NCBI GenBank assembly: GCA_002287215.1
Contig: LMVO01000047.1
Location: 1-64,000, forward strand
From: Methanocorpusculum parvum
GTDB taxonomy: Archaea > Halobacteriota > Methanomicrobia > Methanomicrobiales > Methanocorpusculaceae
DNA: 64,000 nucleotides
Reading direction: 5' to 3'
Under the pieces are notes generated by a model, which worked only from the letters and a program-made list of their open reading frames with translations, was not told the origin of the DNA and did no database searches. Positions 16,348 through 25,031 of the stretch are shown here, one piece after another. How positions within the stretch are numbered: the first letter of the stretch is position 1; every line of letters begins with the position of its first letter. The translations under genes were made by a program, and so were the position numbers.

Positions 16348-17940
16348 ATGATACCCTCCTCGTCACTCTCGGAATTTTTCGCAGGTCTACGCAGCATTGG
16401 ACTGTTCACACGTCTGTTTTCCTGGAAAAAGGTGATACGCCGCGGTGACGACGCATATGCCCGGTATCAGGCCGAAGAAAACGAGGCGGGGAGACGATAC
16501 CGGGAGATCGAGATCCGGCTCGATCAGCTATCCGGCGAGCTGCAGAGGGAGAGAGGAAAAAACGCATCCCTTGAAGCCTTGCGGGACGCAGAGAGAAAAT
16601 CCTCTCAGGATACAAGGGACAGATTCGAGGTGACCGCACGGGAACTTGAGATCACCAGAGGAAAACTCTTCGGCCTTGAACGGGCACGTGACGAACAGAG
16701 CCTCGCCGAAACCGAGCGCAGACAGGAAGAGAGGGCGAGATACCTAAGCCTGGAATCAGCCTATGCAGAACTCGCCGAACAGCTCAGCCTTGCCAAAGGA
16801 AAGATCGCCGCAGTCGAAGGCGCCCGCGAAGAACAGGCCCTCGCCGAAACCGAGCGCAGACAGGAAGAGATGGCGAGATACCGGAGCCTGGAATCAGCCT
16901 ATGCAGAACTCGCCGAACAGTTCAGCCTCGCCAAAGGAAAAATCGCAGCCCTCGAAAGCCTGAGAGACGAACAGCTGTCCGCCGAAGCCTCCCGGAGAAA
17001 AGAAGAAGCCCAAAAATATCAGGAACTCAAGGAAAACCTTGACGAGGTCACCCGCGACCTGATCGCGGCAAAAGAGCAGCTCTCCGGTCACGAAAGCGTC
17101 CGCGAGGAGCAGGCCGCCGAATACAACCGCAAAATCGAGCGGATCAACACCCTCTACGACCAGCTCAAAAGCGACCGGGAAACGCTCGCAAACGAACAGA
17201 TGAATCTCCTCGTGAAAAAACAGGAGGAACTTGCCGTCTCCTGGCAGAAACATGAAACCGAAGTTGCCGAAAGCATCCGCACGATCTGCAGAAAGCATGA
17301 CTTTGTATGGTGCGAGAAGTGCGAATATCCCCACCAGGGAACGCCCGACAATGTTGTGCTGATCGGAAAGATGTACACCATCTTCGACGCAAAAAGCCCG
17401 AAAAACCCGGAAGAACTCGAAAACTTCCCGACGTATCTGAAGAATCAGGCCGAAGCGATGAAAAAATACTGCAAACACGACGACGTCAGAAAAGAAGTCT
17501 TCCTCGTGGTCCCCTCAAGCACGCTTGATGTTCTGACGACCTACCAGTACGATCTCGCGGAGTATGTCGTCTACGTCATCACGCCTGAATCCCTCATCCC
17601 CATCCTCCAGACGCTGCGGCAGATCGAAAACTACGAATTCACCGACACGATGAGTCCCGAAGATCAGGACAAACTCTGCCGGTTCATCGGCAAACTTTCC
17701 CATGCGACCAAACGCAAGATCCAGATCGACACCTACTTCTCCCGGGAACTCATCGATGCCTTACGGGGCATCGACATGATCCCGCAAGACTTCGCCGCCG
17801 AGATCGGCAAATACGAACAGAAAGCCAAACTCAACCCGCCGATGGAAAAACGCGTCAAAATGATCGAGATCGAAGACGTGGAAAACGAAGTCAGAAGAAT
17901 GGAAACCGAGATCGCCGTGAGAACGGCGGTCGGCGAATGA
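16348..17940 (+). CDS. Long coiled-coil protein with RmuC-like C-terminal domain
   Basis: The 530-aa protein has a short N-terminal hydrophobic region, a highly charged coiled coil (about 35-300), a Cys pair and His (WCEKCEYPHQG, about 321-331) and a C-terminal globular domain. That domain has YTIFDAKSP (about 343-351), FLVVPSSTLDVL and VVYVITPESLIPILQTLRQI, in the order and spacing of RmuC family nuclease-like domains, where an aspartate-x-lysine motif lies in the PD-(D/E)xK fold. RmuC limits sequence inversions in E. coli. Family assignment is by eye. It ends exactly where the convergent HEAT gene ends. Confidence 0.6.
   Translation: MIPSSSLSEFFAGLRSIGLFTRLFSWKKVIRRGDDAYARYQAEENEAGRRYREIEIRLDQLSGELQRERGKNASLEALRDAERKSSQDTRDRFEVTARELEITRGKLFGLERARDEQSLAETERRQEERARYLSLESAYAELAEQLSLAKGKIAAVEGAREEQALAETERRQEEMARYRSLESAYAELAEQFSLAKGKIAALESLRDEQLSAEASRRKEEAQKYQELKENLDEVTRDLIAAKEQLSGHESVREEQAAEYNRKIERINTLYDQLKSDRETLANEQMNLLVKKQEELAVSWQKHETEVAESIRTICRKHDFVWCEKCEYPHQGTPDNVVLIGKMYTIFDAKSPKNPEELENFPTYLKNQAEAMKKYCKHDDVRKEVFLVVPSSTLDVLTTYQYDLAEYVVYVITPESLIPILQTLRQIENYEFTDTMSPEDQDKLCRFIGKLSHATKRKIQIDTYFSRELIDALRGIDMIPQDFAAEIGKYEQKAKLNPPMEKRVKMIEIEDVENEVRRMETEIAVRTAVGE
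16693..16968 (+). repeat. Two tandem 138-bp (46-aa) repeats inside the coiled coil
   Basis: The unit beginning at 16693 (protein EQSLAETERRQEE...) recurs at 16831 with very few differences at DNA level, including third positions, so duplication is recent. A third, diverged copy can be traced after 16969. Repeat number may vary between strains. Confidence 0.85.
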
Positions 17941-19026
17941 TCATTTTTTCCGCTCTGCAGTCATCAGAGCGTTTTTGATTATCCCGGCAAGTATCGGATT
18001 ATTTGTATGCGATGCCTCTTTGAGCGCCTCGATCACCGGCTCACCGCCGATACTGCCAAGAGACGCCGCCGCTGCGGCGCGGATCCCGGGTTTTGGGTCG
18101 GCAAGACAGGAGATCAGCGCCGGAACCACATCAGGCCTGTCTGAACTGCCGAGAGCGGATGCGGCCGCACGGCGGACACCCGGGACCGGATCGGCAAGCA
18201 GCGGAAGAAGGGTATCTTCCAGCCTGAGCTTTTGTTTGCGGATCGTCTCCGCAGCAGCCGATCTCACCGAGGGGTCAGGGTCGCCGCATAATTCCGTGAG
18301 AACAGGAACCTCCGCGGTCACCGAGGCAAGGGCGCGGCGGACATAGGGCGAAGGATCGGCCGTAAGGCTGCCCGGAGTCAGGGCGTCCAGAACATACACG
18401 CCTGCCGCGCGGATATCCTCGCGTTCATCGGCAAGCGAAGCAAAAACCGCGGAAAGCTCATCTTCGATGAGCTGTCTGCCCCGCAGACCGGAGAGTGCCG
18501 CCAGCCTGATCGCGGGAAGATCGTTCAGCGCTGAGACTAGTGTTGGAACGACCGCCTGATCATGATAGACCCCTAGCGACATGACCGCGATCTCGCGGAT
18601 ATCAGATTCAGACGACGAAGCGGCAGAGATCAGCGCGGGGATCGCGGCAGGGACACGGAACTGGCCAAGCGCCTGGACCGAGGCATACTGCGTCGTCATA
18701 TCGTTTGAGGAGATCGCCGCAACCAGCGTATCGACTGCCGGCTGCCCGCCCTCCATAAAGAGCATGAGCGCGGCTTCCCTGACCCCGAGATTCTCATCTG
18801 CGAGATAGGAAAGATACTGCGCATACTCAAGCTCGGCAGAATAATTTCGCAGCGCCCAGAGCATAACGCGCCGGGTCAGCGGGTCGTTCTTTTTCAGGGC
18901 GGCCAAAATAAACTGAAGGGATGCAGGATCGTGCAGGGCACAGATCTTATTGGCTGCCTCCTCCTGCCTTGCGGTATCATCACTCCTGATAGCGGCGATA
19001 AGCTCGTCAAAGGCAGTTTTTTTCAT
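17941..19026 (-). CDS. HEAT-repeat (PBS lyase-type) protein
   Basis: A 361-aa all-helical repeat protein. From about residue 20 to the end, roughly ten units of about 31 residues recur with the pattern D-x-x-x-x-V-R-x-A-A-x-x-A-L-G (for example DPVPGVRRAAASALG, DPKPGIRAAAAASLG). It is a protein-binding scaffold; no catalytic site is seen. The stop abuts the stop of the convergent RmuC-like gene with no gap. It is last in a minus-strand run after parvulin. Confidence 0.9.
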   Translation of the reverse strand: MKKTAFDELIAAIRSDDTARQEEAANKICALHDPASLQFILAALKKNDPLTRRVMLWALRNYSAELEYAQYLSYLADENLGVREAALMLFMEGGQPAVDTLVAAISSNDMTTQYASVQALGQFRVPAAIPALISAASSSESDIREIAVMSLGVYHDQAVVPTLVSALNDLPAIRLAALSGLRGRQLIEDELSAVFASLADEREDIRAAGVYVLDALTPGSLTADPSPYVRRALASVTAEVPVLTELCGDPDPSVRSAAAETIRKQKLRLEDTLLPLLADPVPGVRRAAASALGSSDRPDVVPALISCLADPKPGIRAAAAASLGSIGGEPVIEALKEASHTNNPILAGIIKNALMTAERKK

Positions 19027-19032
19027 AGAAAC

Positions 19033-19314
19033 TCAGTTCTTAACGTCGGTCACTTTGATGAGATGCCAGCCGAACTGGGTTTTGACCGGGCCCAGGACAT
19101 CGCCCGCATTAGCCTTGAAACATGCTTCTTCGAAGGGTTTGACCATCTGGCCTTTGCCAAAGTAGCCGAGATCCCCGCCGGCGTTGCCTGACGGACACTG
19201 CGAGTAGAGTTTCGCGAGTTTTGCGAAATCATCACCGGCTTTGATCTTCTGCATGATCTCTTTTGCTTCAGCTTCGGTCTTTACTAAAATGTGGGATGCT
19301 TTTACCCGTACCAT
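19033..19314 (-). CDS. Parvulin-type peptidyl-prolyl isomerase
   Basis: The 93-aa single-domain parvulin begins KASHILVKTEAEA and holds DFAKLAKLYSQCPS, GGDLGYFGKGQMV and the terminal FGWHLIKV. Active-site His residues, Cys and Phe are all present. No targeting sequence, so cytoplasmic. It speeds proline isomerisation in folding. Six bases separate its stop from the HEAT gene start. Confidence 0.94.
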   Translation of the reverse strand: MVRVKASHILVKTEAEAKEIMQKIKAGDDFAKLAKLYSQCPSGNAGGDLGYFGKGQMVKPFEEACFKANAGDVLGPVKTQFGWHLIKVTDVKN

Positions 19315-19348
19315 ACTTCTATCATATCGTGTTCACGGCCAATAAGCT

Positions 19349-19786
19349 CTATGGTTTCCAAACGTGATCAAGGATTGATCGGGAAGCTTCCACGCCGCCG
19401 TCCAGATAGGCGGCCCCCATCAGCGCTTCGAAGCATTCGGCTGAAACGCGGCCGCTTGTCCATATCTGCATGCGGAGTTCGCCTTTGCCCCATTTCATAT
19501 ATGCAGGCAGGCCGATATCCTCGGCAAGCCGGCGGACGACGCTCATATTCACCAGGTCGATCTTTTTTCTGGTGATCTCGCCTTTGTCAAACTCTCCGTC
19601 CCCGATAAGCCGGCAGATCACGATCAGATCAAGGACCGCGTCTCCAAGGACCGCGAGCGAGTCCATGGTATCATGCATGGAAAGCTCATTTTCCCGGGCA
19701 TACGCGGTTCGCGTGAGGGCATGGGTGAGCAGGTCGACGTTTTTAAACGTGTAGCCGATCTTTGCATACAGGTCAGAGTAGTTCAT
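19349..19786 (-). CDS. Stand-alone ribonuclease III domain protein
   Basis: The 145-aa protein is a complete RNase III catalytic domain: a signature-like segment DSLAVLGDAVLDL (family E-R-L-E-F-L-G-D-A-V-L) and ECFEALMGAAYLDGG. Of the four acidic positions, the first is Asp instead of Glu, the GDAVL Asp is kept, the third is Glu instead of Asp, and the final Glu is kept, so metal catalysis seems possible. There is no double-stranded RNA-binding domain. Its start overlaps the mmp10 stop by 4 bases. Role in rRNA or mRNA processing is inferred. Confidence 0.85.
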   Translation of the reverse strand: MNYSDLYAKIGYTFKNVDLLTHALTRTAYARENELSMHDTMDSLAVLGDAVLDLIVICRLIGDGEFDKGEITRKKIDLVNMSVVRRLAEDIGLPAYMKWGKGELRMQIWTSGRVSAECFEALMGAAYLDGGVEASRSILDHVWKP

Positions 19787-21006
19787 GCCGATCTCCCGTA
19801 TTGATTGATGAGCTGGATCAGCTGGGTGAATCCTTCCATTTCCATGGTCAGAACCCCGGTCAGGTCCATACCCATACTGGTTTCTCCGTCGGCCGAGAGG
19901 GTCTCGGGACCGCGGATAACTCTGCGGTCGAGAAGAAGCTCGGCCTCGGGGTCGTGGACGAATGCCCGGCCGGGGATGATGACCGTTTCTTCAAGGGTTT
20001 CCGGGTCCAGTTTTTTCAGATCGTCGATCGTGATGAGGCAGGAGATCTCCTTGTCCACAGGGACGACCATGCCTTCCGGCGCTCCGCATGCGCCGAGTAT
20101 CTCTCTGATGTACGGGGCGGCGATACTCCCGGTGATGACCGAAACGCGGCCGGTGATCCGGGGCAGATGAGCGAGGAGCTCAGGCTCGTTTCGGATCGCA
20201 AACGGCGAGTCAAAGGCAGGATCATACAGAGGGGTCGCGGATAACCGCAGAGCCGGGAACTTTGCCGCTGCTTCGCTGACGATATCCCGGAACTCTTCCA
20301 TGGTATGGACCCGCTGGTTTTCGATGACGGGAGCGTTGTCGAGGATGAGCCCCTGGTCTTCCCGGTTGGCAAATCTCATCAGAATGACGCCTTTGACGCC
20401 GATCTTTTCGAGCCAGGCAAGCGTGGTCCGGAGAACTTCCCCGTCGTTGACGTCGGGAAGAATGACGAGAGCCGCGTATACGTCGATTTTTGCCGCCAGC
20501 CGTTCGATCACTTCGAGCGAGGCTTCAGGGGTCGGATCATGCATGTATTTTTCCCGAAGGGCGGGGTCGCTCGCAAAAATCGTGAAGGAGATCTCCTTCA
20601 TATTATTTTCGATCATGAAGTCGGCGATGTCCGGCGTGTCGAATCCTTTTCCGCTGGTGTAGCCGATGTGGAGAGGGACATTGAGGGATCCCAGGATCTC
20701 GATAAGCGGGGTGAACTCAGGGTAGCAGCTCGGGTCACCTCCTCCCGATATGGTGATCTTGGTTATATCGCCGGAGATCATCTGGAGATCGGCAAGGAAG
20801 TGATCGGCCACGTCTTTGAGCGAGTAAAAGCCGGCGTACTCTTCTTTTACGCCTTTGGCACAATACTCGCAGCCTTTTTTGAACGGCATGCAGTATCTGC
20901 AGCCGAAGGGAGGTACATCTTTTGCATGCTTAAAGTAGCAGTAAGAGCAAAATCCCCGGCAGTCTTTGCCGGGTTTTCCTCCTATATCGATCGTAAGATG
21001 TACCAT
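19783..21006 (-). CDS. mmp10: Methanogenesis marker protein 10, McrA arginine C-methyltransferase
   Basis: A 407-aa radical SAM protein. CRGFCSYCYF gives the cluster-binding cysteines, followed by the family's extra cysteines FGCRYCMPFKKGCEYC. ISGGGDPSCYP is the SAM-binding region. Mmp10 installs the 5-methylarginine of methyl-coenzyme M reductase. ATG 21006 (MVHLTIDIGG) fits family N-termini; a GTG at 21045 would add 13 residues. First gene of the mmp10-RNase III-parvulin-HEAT run. Confidence 0.92.
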   Translation of the reverse strand: MVHLTIDIGGKPGKDCRGFCSYCYFKHAKDVPPFGCRYCMPFKKGCEYCAKGVKEEYAGFYSLKDVADHFLADLQMISGDITKITISGGGDPSCYPEFTPLIEILGSLNVPLHIGYTSGKGFDTPDIADFMIENNMKEISFTIFASDPALREKYMHDPTPEASLEVIERLAAKIDVYAALVILPDVNDGEVLRTTLAWLEKIGVKGVILMRFANREDQGLILDNAPVIENQRVHTMEEFRDIVSEAAAKFPALRLSATPLYDPAFDSPFAIRNEPELLAHLPRITGRVSVITGSIAAPYIREILGACGAPEGMVVPVDKEISCLITIDDLKKLDPETLEETVIIPGRAFVHDPEAELLLDRRVIRGPETLSADGETSMGMDLTGVLTMEMEGFTQLIQLINQYGRSA

Positions 21007-21095
21007 GTTCTCTACATATATTGGTTTCCTGGAATATGAAACCACTCAGTTGACGGATCAGGTCAGGTTCTGTTCGGCTCTGATGTGTGTTTTGG

Positions 21096-21812
21096 TTATT
21101 TTCTTTGGAGAAGGATGGCGATGAAGTTCATGTACTTGCCGCCTCCCGCCTCCATGGTTTTGCGATCGCCTTTGGCGTATTCATTATCGGTGGCAAGCCA
21201 GTCGTTCCAGACTTCTTCGTTGCTTTCCATTTCATGGATGGAAATGATCTCGGCTTCGTCTGCGGCACGTATTATGTCTTCCCAGTATGCGGCGTCGTGG
21301 ATGTAGTCGAGTTGTTCGGGTGTCCAGGAGAGGAGGAGCTCGGGCGGGAGATCGTCGTGACAGTCTTTTTTCATACCCGGAACGGCGATGCAGATGTATC
21401 CCCCGTGTTTGACGAACGGGAGGAGATGCTCTCCCAGATACGCTTTGTCTCTGCCGAAGTAGTTGTAGGCATCTATGCAGATGACGGCGTCGAAGAGTTC
21501 GTGCGGGAAAGGAAGCGCGGTCGCGTCCGCATGGATGGGGAGGATGGTTTCAGCAGTCAGGCCCATCTGTTCGAAGAACCGCATGTTTTCGGCAGGGTCG
21601 CTCCAGAGATCTGCGGCGATCACACGGACGCCGTATTCTTTTGCGAGGAAGACTGAGGTGACGCCCTGCCCGCTGCCGAGGTCCATGACAAGGGATCCTT
21701 TTTTGAGGCCGATGTCTTTGAGGAGTTCTTCTGTGAGTTTTACGGGGTTTGGCCCCATGATTTTTTGTCTGATCGTTTCTGTGTCGTAGTTTTTGCTTTT
21801 GCTATAGTTCAT
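21096..21812 (-). CDS. Class I SAM-dependent methyltransferase
   Basis: A 238-aa Rossmann methyltransferase: motif I VMDLGSGQGVTSVFLA (about 42-57), acidic end of strand 2 in VIAADLW, motif for strand 4 in FDAVICIDAYNYFG, and VKHGGYICIAVPGM for motif VI. The substrate is not evident; the overall look is like sarcosine/glycine or small-molecule methyltransferases. GGTGA lies about 7 bases before the ATG. A long unusual region of repeats and hairpins lies upstream (21813-22467). Confidence 0.85.
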   Translation of the reverse strand: MNYSKSKNYDTETIRQKIMGPNPVKLTEELLKDIGLKKGSLVMDLGSGQGVTSVFLAKEYGVRVIAADLWSDPAENMRFFEQMGLTAETILPIHADATALPFPHELFDAVICIDAYNYFGRDKAYLGEHLLPFVKHGGYICIAVPGMKKDCHDDLPPELLLSWTPEQLDYIHDAAYWEDIIRAADEAEIISIHEMESNEEVWNDWLATDNEYAKGDRKTMEAGGGKYMNFIAILLQRK

Positions 21813-21884
21813 GTCTGTTCACCAATGGTTTTTTTGCTGCGTCGGTATGAAAGCCTGCGCTGCTGACATCATGTTGTGTGAACT

Positions 21885-21934
21885 GAAGATCTGTGGGGGT
21901 TTAAGGGCGCAGAACCGGGTATGCACAGATCTTC
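21885..21934 (-). promoter_or_regulatory. 11-bp perfect hairpin in the methyltransferase leader
   Basis: GAAGATCTGTG (21885-21895) and CACAGATCTTC (21924-21934) form a perfect stem. Inside the 28-base loop GGTT and AACC can pair further. A TATA-like element at 21991-22000 (minus strand) would place it in the 5' leader of the methyltransferase gene, about 75-120 bases before its ATG. Confidence 0.45.
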
Positions 21935-22111
21935 TTCGACACGCTCTCCAATTCACCGCAGTATTGTATTGTCATGAAATTCGCCTAGGTGAAATATATT
22001 CGTCGTGCTATTATTTGAGAATTTGCTGGATCCGGTCAGGCGGATCGGGGAGCTTTGCCAATATGGCTGGCCGGGGATGAAGGAAGGGGACTTGCCGAAA
22101 AGAGCGAGTTG

Positions 22112-22411
22112 TTGTCAAACGGGTTGTCAAGTGTCTGCGGGCGTATTTTGGCAATCGAAGCAATATTCTCAGTTTGATTTTAGTATTTGTCAATTTGCCC
22201 CATTTGACAAAGGTGTGGAAAGAGGGAGGAACGGATGGTCAGGTTTGCCGGGAGAGAGACACTGCGGGCCTTTCTCTCTCTTTTGCGTAAAATAGTAAAA
22301 TATAATAATTATTATTATAATTAAAGGTATTTTTGGATTTAAAGGATGATATGGGGTTTGTTGTGTTGTCAAACGATTCGACAAGTATCTGACAAGTCGA
22401 CAAGTAGGTAT
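22112..22411. repeat. Cluster of TTGTCAA/TTGACAA repeats flanking an AT-rich tract
   Basis: A 27-base sequence beginning GTTGTCAAACG at 22112 recurs at 22365 with 22 of 27 identical. Between them TTTGTCAA (22186-22193) and TTGACAAA (22204-22211) form an inverted repeat with 10-base spacing, and 22379-22405 adds three more GACAAGT copies. A run of almost pure A/T lies at 22288-22345. The 655-base gap 21813-22467 contains no gene I can support. It may be an operator array or a replication-origin-like element. Confidence 0.55.
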
Positions 22412-22467
22412 GTGCGGTCAAACCGGTTGCCTGGTGAAAACTCTATCCGAGATCAAAAAACCGGAGA

Positions 22468-23232
22468 TCACCGTTCAGGCCGTATGATCTCGATACAGCA
22501 GCAGTCATATCCTTCTGTCATACACTGGATCTCGGTCACATTGATCTTTTCATTGTAAAACGCGGAAAAGATCGCTTTGAGCATACCGCAGGAGATCGCA
22601 CAGTTTTTCCCGGATTCCTTGGGCATGATCATGCATTCATAACAGTGATAGACCTCGATCTGCAGAGGATCCGCGGATCGGACCTTCACCTCCCCAAATC
22701 CGTAATGTTTCCAAAACTCGGTGATGTTCGCCAGTGTTTTTTCCAATGTGTCGGCGACCAGATAAACGGCGACCGCCTGCCCCAGGATCTCCCCGCCGCG
22801 CATGATCACCGGGTCGATGTTGATGCCCGCTTCACCGAGAGCCACCTTGATTATGTGGGGGAGGATCTCTTTGTAATCGATCTTATCGTATTTTGCATAC
22901 GCCTGTCTGATGAGTTCGCGAAAATCGGAAGTCCCGTTCTGGGTGCTTGGGGTGATATCCCCGATAAGCGATGCGGTGATCACATAGGTCTTCTTTCGGG
23001 CATCCCGCGGATCCGGCACAACTGAGATAAGTTCCCTCATCTCCAGAGAACAGACATACCCGGACACCGTGGATTTTGACAGCCCGGTATACTCCATGAT
23101 CCGGGAAAAAGAGACCGGCCCCTCCTCTGCAAGCAGGGTGAGGATCTTGTTTCTGATCGGACTGCGTACGGTTATCACCGTACCGTTTTTCGAGTAAATA
23201 TTCAGGGGTTCTTTGCTGTCCGGTTCTGGCAT
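22468..23232 (-). CDS. MsvR-like winged-helix regulator with V4R domain
   Basis: The 254-aa protein has an N-terminal ArsR-type winged helix (about 20-85, GLSKSTVSGYVCSLE as recognition helix) and a C-terminal V4R domain (about 150-254) with a Cys-rich signature: CYECMIMP, NCAISCGML, YDCCCIEI. This matches the methanogen-specific MsvR family, redox-sensing transcription factors. A role in oxidative stress control is inferred from that family. Neighbouring repeats at 22112-22411 are possible targets. Confidence 0.85.
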   Translation of the reverse strand: MPEPDSKEPLNIYSKNGTVITVRSPIRNKILTLLAEEGPVSFSRIMEYTGLSKSTVSGYVCSLEMRELISVVPDPRDARKKTYVITASLIGDITPSTQNGTSDFRELIRQAYAKYDKIDYKEILPHIIKVALGEAGINIDPVIMRGGEILGQAVAVYLVADTLEKTLANITEFWKHYGFGEVKVRSADPLQIEVYHCYECMIMPKESGKNCAISCGMLKAIFSAFYNEKINVTEIQCMTEGYDCCCIEIIRPER

Positions 23233-23321
23233 GGGCTGTCGCTTACTGTATTGTTTTACCCCGCCGTCTTAAGTAGATTGGGAAACCGGCACCTTTCTCC
23301 GGGCCGGTACGCGGATCCGTG

Positions 23322-24260
23322 TTATTCGTCGCTGAAGGGGATCTCCACGGTGGTCAGATCATTTGGCGCGATGATCTCTCCGCTGAAGAACTCTTTTGCG
23401 TCCCTGATGTGGCTTGCAGCGGTGATGTAGCGCGAACTGAAATGTACGAGCGCCAGGGTCTTCGGCTTCACAAGAGCCGCCACCTGTCCGGCTTCGCCCG
23501 CTGTTGAATGCCAGGCCTCCTTCGCCCGTTCTCTTCCCTCCTCTTCATCGAAGGTCGCTTCATGGATCAGGAGATCCGCATCGCCCAAAAGATCAGGCTG
23601 GTTTTTTACCGGCCGTGTGTCTCCGGTGTACACAACTTTTCGACCGCGGCGCCGTTCTCCCATGACCATCTCCGGGGTGATGGTCACCTCCTCACCGTCT
23701 TTTTGAATAGTGACCGGTGAACCTCTCTGGAGTTTTCCAAAGAGCGGCCCGGGTTTTACGCCTAAAGCAATAGCGCCTTCCCGGTCGAACCTCCCCGGGC
23801 GCATGTCCTCTTCCAGGACATAGCCGACACTTTCCATTCCATGAAATGTTTTGAATGCCGCTACCGAGTAGCCGTCAAATATCATCACATCCCCGTCGGA
23901 TACTTCGACGGCCGTAAGCTGAAACGGGATCTTCGGCGTCAGCTGATGGATGATATTCACGAACCAGTCGATACCCCGCGGTCCGTAAAGGGTCAGCGGT
24001 TCGGCCCTTCCATTGAATGCCATCGTCTCGATGAGCCCGAATATGCCCAGATAATGGTCGGCGTGCCAGTGGGTTATAAAAACGGCATTTACGGTAAATC
24101 CGGTCTTCAGCCGCATCATCTGCTGCTGAGCTCCCTCTCCGCAGTCAAAAAGGAGCGTGTCGGATCCGCGCCTGATCATGATGCAGGAAGGATTTCGAAG
24201 CGGCGTCGGGAGAGCCCCCGCAGTTCCGAGAAAATGCACGAAGAGTGTTTCACCGGCCAT
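23322..24260 (-). CDS. rnz: Ribonuclease Z (tRNA 3' endonuclease)
   Basis: A 312-aa metallo-beta-lactamase-fold nuclease. FLGTAGALPT at the N-terminus, THWHADH zinc motif (about 63-69), YTGDTRP, HEATF and a C-terminal HFSSRY are all as expected for the short form. It trims tRNA precursors, needed because tRNA genes here do not rely on encoded CCA. Its start abuts the stop of the next upstream gene, so it is the last gene of a four-gene minus-strand operon. Confidence 0.95.
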   Translation of the reverse strand: MAGETLFVHFLGTAGALPTPLRNPSCIMIRRGSDTLLFDCGEGAQQQMMRLKTGFTVNAVFITHWHADHYLGIFGLIETMAFNGRAEPLTLYGPRGIDWFVNIIHQLTPKIPFQLTAVEVSDGDVMIFDGYSVAAFKTFHGMESVGYVLEEDMRPGRFDREGAIALGVKPGPLFGKLQRGSPVTIQKDGEEVTITPEMVMGERRRGRKVVYTGDTRPVKNQPDLLGDADLLIHEATFDEEEGRERAKEAWHSTAGEAGQVAALVKPKTLALVHFSSRYITAASHIRDAKEFFSGEIIAPNDLTTVEIPFSDE

Positions 24261-25031
24261 TTATATCCACTTCCGTAAAAACTCGAGGCTTTTCTTCCCT
24301 TCTTTCGGGTTGCGTCCCTCGACGACGATGATCTTTCCCTTATATTCCTTCACGATCCTCGGCATGATCTTATCCCAGTTGATGGTGCCGCTCCCAAGGG
24401 AGAGGTGCTCATCGTATTTCCCGTGATTGTCGTGGATGTGGAGATGATGCGCCTTAGGCAGAATGATCTTGCAGAACTCATCCAGGTTCCCTGTCGTGTT
24501 GGCATGGCCGATGTCAAGCACGAGTCCCATCCCGGGCACACCATCGACAAATCCTTCCTGTTCGTAGGGATCCCGGCAGAAGAAGTCGTCGAGGTTCGGC
24601 ATATTTTCAAGACACGCCGTAACGCCGACACGCTCTGCCGTCTCTCCGAGACGGATGCATGCCTTTTTGTGATTGTTCCACGCGGAAGCTCCGTCGAATC
24701 TGCTCACCGGGGAGAGATACCCCGGATGGAGAACCACCGTGTCGGTGAGCTCTGCGGCCTGTTCGATGCAGACGGTGAACTGCCGGACGGTCTCCTCCCA
24801 GATCGGCATATTGATGGATGCCGGGTTTAAGTCGCTGAACGGGGCGTGGACCGAGACGTCCAGTCCGGTTTCTTCGATAACTTTTCTGACTGCAGAGAAC
24901 GTCTCCGGTTTGTCCAGCCGGTAGTTTCCGTCAGCCGAGATCTCCCAGCCGTCGAATCCTACCTCCGCGATCTCCGCGACCCATGACGGATCTTCCCACA
25001 CCTTTGAGGAGGAGGCAAAGAAGATCTTCAC
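24261..25031 (-). CDS. Sugar phosphate isomerase/epimerase-like TIM barrel protein
   Basis: A 256-aa protein of the xylose isomerase-like/AP endonuclease 2 fold: DGWEISADGN, VSVHAPFSDLNPAS, VVLHPGY, CLENMPN, LVLDIGHANTTG, HLHIHDNHGKYDEH and IVVEGRN carry the metal-site His, Asp and Glu residues. Substrate unknown. Coupled by a 4-base overlap to the kinase-like gene upstream and directly abutting rnz downstream. Confidence 0.85.
   Translation of the reverse strand: MKIFFASSSKVWEDPSWVAEIAEVGFDGWEISADGNYRLDKPETFSAVRKVIEETGLDVSVHAPFSDLNPASINMPIWEETVRQFTVCIEQAAELTDTVVLHPGYLSPVSRFDGASAWNNHKKACIRLGETAERVGVTACLENMPNLDDFFCRDPYEQEGFVDGVPGMGLVLDIGHANTTGNLDEFCKIILPKAHHLHIHDNHGKYDEHLSLGSGTINWDKIMPRIVKEYKGKIIVVEGRNPKEGKKSLEFLRKWI

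Noticed and set aside
21811-22295. Short plus-strand frames in the repeat-rich gap
   Set aside because: Cys- and Ile-rich chance frames without ribosome sites; the repeats and hairpin explain the sequence better.
22112-22411. CRISPR array
   Set aside because: Repeats are imperfect, few and unevenly spaced, and no cas gene is nearby.
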